Source: Acropora yongei (Eukaryota; Cnidaria; Anthozoa; Scleractinia; Acroporidae). Taken from it: 10,076 nucleotides of DNA. A program made the translations under genes and the position numbers. The first letter of the stretch is position 1. The number at the start of each line of letters is the position of its first letter. Under the pieces are notes generated by a model, which did no database searches, was not told where the DNA came from, and saw nothing but the letters and a program-made list of their open reading frames with translations. The DNA lies in the NCBI GenBank assembly GCA_014634225.1, contig BLFN01000199.1:966202-976277 (forward strand), given 5' to 3'. Shown piece after piece: positions 6,887-10,076 of this stretch.

Positions 6887-9271
6887 GTATTACCCATAAC
6901 GAATCAAATAATTTTGTCCTTGCAAACTCTGTCAAAACATTTTTAACGGTTTTACGTCAGGTGAGTTTGCCGCAATTTATTTGACCAAAAAGCGAAAGCT
7001 TTTATTTCCTCTTTTTCTTATTAAAAGCGGTGTGAAACACTCCAATATGTCAGGCTTACACATGTCATTAAAAATCCCAAATTTTACTTTTGTACCAGTT
7101 AACGATCCTAACACGCACTCATAATTTTACTCACTGTATTCGTTAAAAAATGAACCATATTTCTCCCAAGAATTTTGAGTTTCTAATTTTTTACCTTACG
7201 AGGAAAGAGAAATACGAAAAAAGGGTCTTTTGCCGGCGCTCTCTATTCAGTGTGTTTGAATACAACTCTCGTTTTCATGTCTTTAGCCAAATTTCTCCGC
7301 TCAATTGTCGGATGTACATTGTTAATTAAGCTCGGCCAATCATTTACTTCCTTTAATCTCTATCCTTCGTGTAAAGGCAGATTATTTAATTGATAAATTT
7401 AGACAAATGATTGTGTCATTACAAAAGGAGGGGTGTATTTCAATCACTGTTTCGGAAAGAAAATTAATTGCCCTTGAGGTTTAGCCGCTTGTCTCACTTG
7501 CATAATTTGTCTTAGTTGACTCGCTCATAGCAGAACTAGCGTTTGTTCTGAACATTTTTACGTTAGTAGATTATTGTTACGAGGCGACAAATTTTACGGT
7601 AACGTTCGACCGAATCTGTGTTTATCGTTAGGTATTCATTTTTAGATTTATCTCCTTGGAAAAGAAACTTGACATTTCTTGAAAGAAAAGTGACCACAAT
7701 CTCAGTAACCAACACAGAATTTCCGCAATTGCGTTTCTTTTGCTGATAAAGACATTAAATTCCTTCGCCTGGTTATTTGATCAAATATCTTCCGCAACCA
7801 GCCTACAGGAGAAAAGACAAGCTTTCATTCTTTTGGTTAGCATCGTGATCTAGCTTTTTGGGGCCGGAAAACCGCTCTTATTAATCAATGTAGATTGTAC
7901 CAAATAAACAGTCGTTAGTGAATACAGCTGAAATCGTACAGAACGCTTTGTAACACGAACTTACGCGAACGGAGGACAAAACGTGCTTTAGTATGGTAAC
8001 AATACTTTGAATTACGATTTTCTCATTTGAAGATTTCATTGATTACTTTATTATATAAACACACCGCATTATGATAGGTATATGAGTTGTTTCTGAATCA
8101 CACGAATTATTCCTTACAATATTGCTGATAAACTGGGTAAAACAAAAGCGATGATAAATATATAAACTTCGGTGCACTGTTGAAACTAAAGTTCTGATTT
8201 TTACGTAACATATAACCGAAAAATATACAAAAAGTACAGCCACTTAAAATTTATTTCCTTACAAAGAAGTCAATAGGAGGGTCTCTCTATTCAAAATCTT
8301 TCCTCTTGGACCTCCTTTTTGTAAATGCTGCCTATTAGCGTTCAAAAGGCGACCACTTGATTGTTTCTAGGGTTAAAATATACACATCCTAATTACATAG
8401 ATCTAACTATTTTATTAATTCTCCCATCGATGTTAAACGCGGCTCTATTGGAAAGTAAATTGCTGACATCAAACTGGAAGACCTTTTTATAGACCTCTGC
8501 AATTACTACTAGGTGAGCGACCGTTTAATTCAAGCGTTTAGGGAAGCTAAAGGTAGAGGAGCCTGGCACATGCGTTTGAACGTCTCTAGAGATTTGATTA
8601 GCGTTTGCGGCAAATTGAAAACCAGTGGCAAATACCTTCCTTCATTGTGCATTATTCTTGCAACAAATTGACCCACGGAGAATACCTCGTTCAAACGGCT
8701 CTAAACTAACAGGCAAAAATAGTTTGAAAAAATATATTCATGTGAGTTTTGGCGGGACAAATAAAAATTCTTCTTTCTCTCTTGAGGAGTTTCTCAATAT
8801 CGTTAAGGGCAGACAATATGAAAGATCTTAAAAGTTCATTTAACTTTAAGCAAAGAGTAAACTTTGGGCTGGCGTTTGTCGTGCGAAGCTGAACCTCTCT
8901 CGCCTCGCTGATGACTTGCTTAAAGCGCCAGCGCCAGGTTGATGGCTGATTAGAATAAGCGATTTTTCGGTTAAAAATTTTAATTATTAGGGAATCGAGG
9001 CTTTGAGAACTCAGCCATTTCGAGGAAATTTCTTCTAGTGTGATTATATAAAAATTTAGATTCATAAAATGAACATGGTTGTGATGGAAGACGTGCCTCA
9101 TAAAACTGCCGTTTGCTGTAGTTCAGACTTCGTGGTAGGTACGATGTGATCGCCTGGAGGGTCCAGAGCTAAATGGTGAAAACCATGAGATTGAAAGGTA
9201 TCCCCCAAAGACATCTTGAAGATTTTCATATCTGAGGAGGGAAAAGCAGCAGGTTACGTATTTCCAAAGGA

Positions 9272-9281
9272 GGGGGGGGGG
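9272..9281 (+). repeat. G10 homopolymer
   Basis: Ten consecutive G residues after AAAGGA, in otherwise AT-rich DNA. Its length may be unreliable in an assembly. Confidence 0.8.
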
Positions 9282-9301
9282 TAGTGAAGCAACACCAAAC
9301 G

Positions 9302-9384
9302 CAACCTCCTTCCCAGCGTCCCTTCTCTACTTCGAGAAAGTACCCTGGGTGCGGCTGGTCACGTGTCTGCTAGATTTTAGCAGA
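9302..9384. repeat. GC-rich imperfect palindrome plus small hairpin
   Basis: CAACCTCCTTCCCAGCGTCC (from 9302) and ACCCTGGGTGCGGCTGG (9342-9358) face each other with partial complementarity around a short centre (…TTCTCTACTTCGAGAAAG…). It is followed by a perfect 7-bp stem TCTGCTA/TAGCAGA with a 5-base loop (9366-9384). The CCCAG/CTGGG arms look like decayed ends of an abundant cnidarian repeat; that link is from recollection and was not tested. Confidence 0.35.
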
Positions 9385-9422
9385 TTCCAGAGATGTGATT
9401 GAACAGAGGGGCTGGAAAGTTA

Positions 9423-9812
9423 GGCCAAGTAAAAGAAAAAGATGTTTCTCGTCCCCGCCCGCTCCATTTTTTAGCGCCACCTCTCTTTTTTTTATTATTT
9501 TTTATGAGCAACGTTTTTTAGCATTAAGAAGGTGTTCTTATAACATCAAACATGTGTAAAGCCCATTGCTGCTGTGTACACACCAAAATAATGTAAATTT
9601 TCACTGTTAACCCTTTGGGTTTATCAAAATTAAACAAACTTGCGTTTAATCAGTATCTGATGTTTCGTTTTATTAATATTTGACCTAAGAGCTTCAATGT
9701 AACCCTGGGTAAAGAAAGCATGCAATAAGAAATAATAATAAAAAAAACCGCCTGCCTGCCTCTTTTTTTTACAGAAATCTGGACGAGAAACATCTTTTTT
9801 TTTTACTTGGCC
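9423..9812. mobile_element. MITE with 32-bp TIRs and TTA duplication (PIF/Harbinger-type)
   Basis: Bases 9423-9454 and the reverse complement of 9781-9812 agree at 31 of 32 positions; both begin GGCCAAGT and end GTTTCTCGTCC. The 390-bp unit is flanked on each side by TTA (9420-9422 and 9813-9815). A 3-bp TTA/TAA duplication with GG-starting terminal repeats is the hallmark of PIF/Harbinger elements and their Tourist-like miniature derivatives. There is no coding capacity inside, so it would depend on a transposase encoded elsewhere. The interior has T/A-rich tracts that are again roughly complementary (9485-9510 and 9721-9748) and a short CTGC tandem in 9751-9760. The high TIR identity suggests a fairly recent insertion. 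Confidence 0.8.
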
Positions 9813-10076
9813 TTATAGTATGTCTTCACTGAGCTTACCCACTGAGCCCACTAGGGAGTGGAATTTGAAAAAACTCCCCTTGCGGATCAGCAAAATGCCA
9901 CAGTGAAGGCATGGTCCCATTCGATATTGGAGTTCAATGCTCTCAATGCTCGGCTAAAAGCTTGGCTCCACATTTGGCTGAATTTTTCCCATCAGTTGGA
10001 TGGTCTTTAAAATTTGTGGCGTTTAAACAATTTTGGCAAAGAACTTGGAACTGAAAACCACAACAATAAATGAACC
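9813..10076. other. Right edge, no gene seen
   Basis: Contains a 12-bp inverted repeat (9820-9831 with 9901-9912, one G-T wobble) with a small CCACT/AGTGG stem between. No coding frame was supported on either strand. Confidence 0.5.

Larger units (their letters stand above)
6713..9422. other. Intergenic DNA without a supported gene
   Basis: About 2.7 kb, strongly AT-rich in 6890-8500. Apart from the dyads just upstream of the GPCR and the repeat-like patch at 9272-9384, I see no gene, tRNA or clear repeat. The longest frame (8706-9101, - strand, 131 codons) has no recognisable domain, splice context or repeat structure and is not annotated as a gene. Confidence 0.7.

Noticed and set aside
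6952..6959. CRE-like TTACGTCA upstream of the GPCR
   Set aside because: A single 8-bp near-match is common by chance, and nothing else supports a bZIP site.
7337..7413. 9-bp inverted repeat CAATCATTT/AAATGATTG
   Set aside because: Short, AT-rich and separated by 59 bases; expected by chance in a region of this composition.
8706..9101. 131-codon open frame on the - strand
   Set aside because: Composition is basic and low in structure, no domain or motif is recognisable, and there is no supporting splice or promoter context. It is probably a chance frame.
1..10076. CRISPR arrays, bacterial operons or a defence-type gene system
   Set aside because: The genes are clearly metazoan and spliced, and no spaced direct repeats or bacterial signals are present.

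Overview
The window looks like nuclear DNA from an invertebrate animal, most likely an anthozoan cnidarian such as a coral or sea anemone. It is AT-rich and carries two protein-coding genes. One is split by GT-AG introns of about 0.6-1.3 kb. The other is an intronless receptor of the kind common in cnidarians. The non-coding DNA holds several small foldback repeats. The phylum is inferred from gene style and repeats, not proven.

Left part (1 to about 5240, + strand): the 3' part of an anoctamin-10 (TMEM16K) orthologue. Five exons are visible (446-625, 1397-1588, 2919-3050, 3644-3754, 4572-4628), all joined in phase 0, giving 223 codons of the C-terminal third and a stop at 4626-4628. A polyadenylation signal lies at 5216-5221. 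Earlier exons lie to the left of the window. Three of the four complete introns contain inverted-repeat structures. The clearest is a compact pre-miRNA-like hairpin at 2537-2641 in intron 2. Another is a foldback element at 3127-3235 in intron 3, and a looser foldback spans 670-874 in intron 1.

Middle (about 5397-6712, - strand): a complete single-exon rhodopsin-class GPCR of 379 residues, tail-to-tail with ANO10. It has all the hallmark class A residues, DRF in place of DRY, an in-frame stop upstream of its ATG and a TATA-like box about 55 nt before the start codon. It looks like an orphan peptide-type receptor.

Right part (about 6713-10076): about 3.3 kb with no convincing gene. It contains short dyads upstream of the GPCR and a repeat-like GC-rich patch with a G10 run around 9272-9384. 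Its best-defined feature is a well-bounded miniature inverted-repeat element at 9423-9812, with 32-bp terminal inverted repeats (31 of 32 matching) and a TTA duplication as expected for the PIF/Harbinger superfamily.

The two genes have no obvious functional link. ANO10 is an ER-type lipid scramblase or ion-channel family protein and the GPCR is a plasma-membrane receptor. I see no new multi-gene system. The items most worth following up are the intronic hairpin and the foldback elements.
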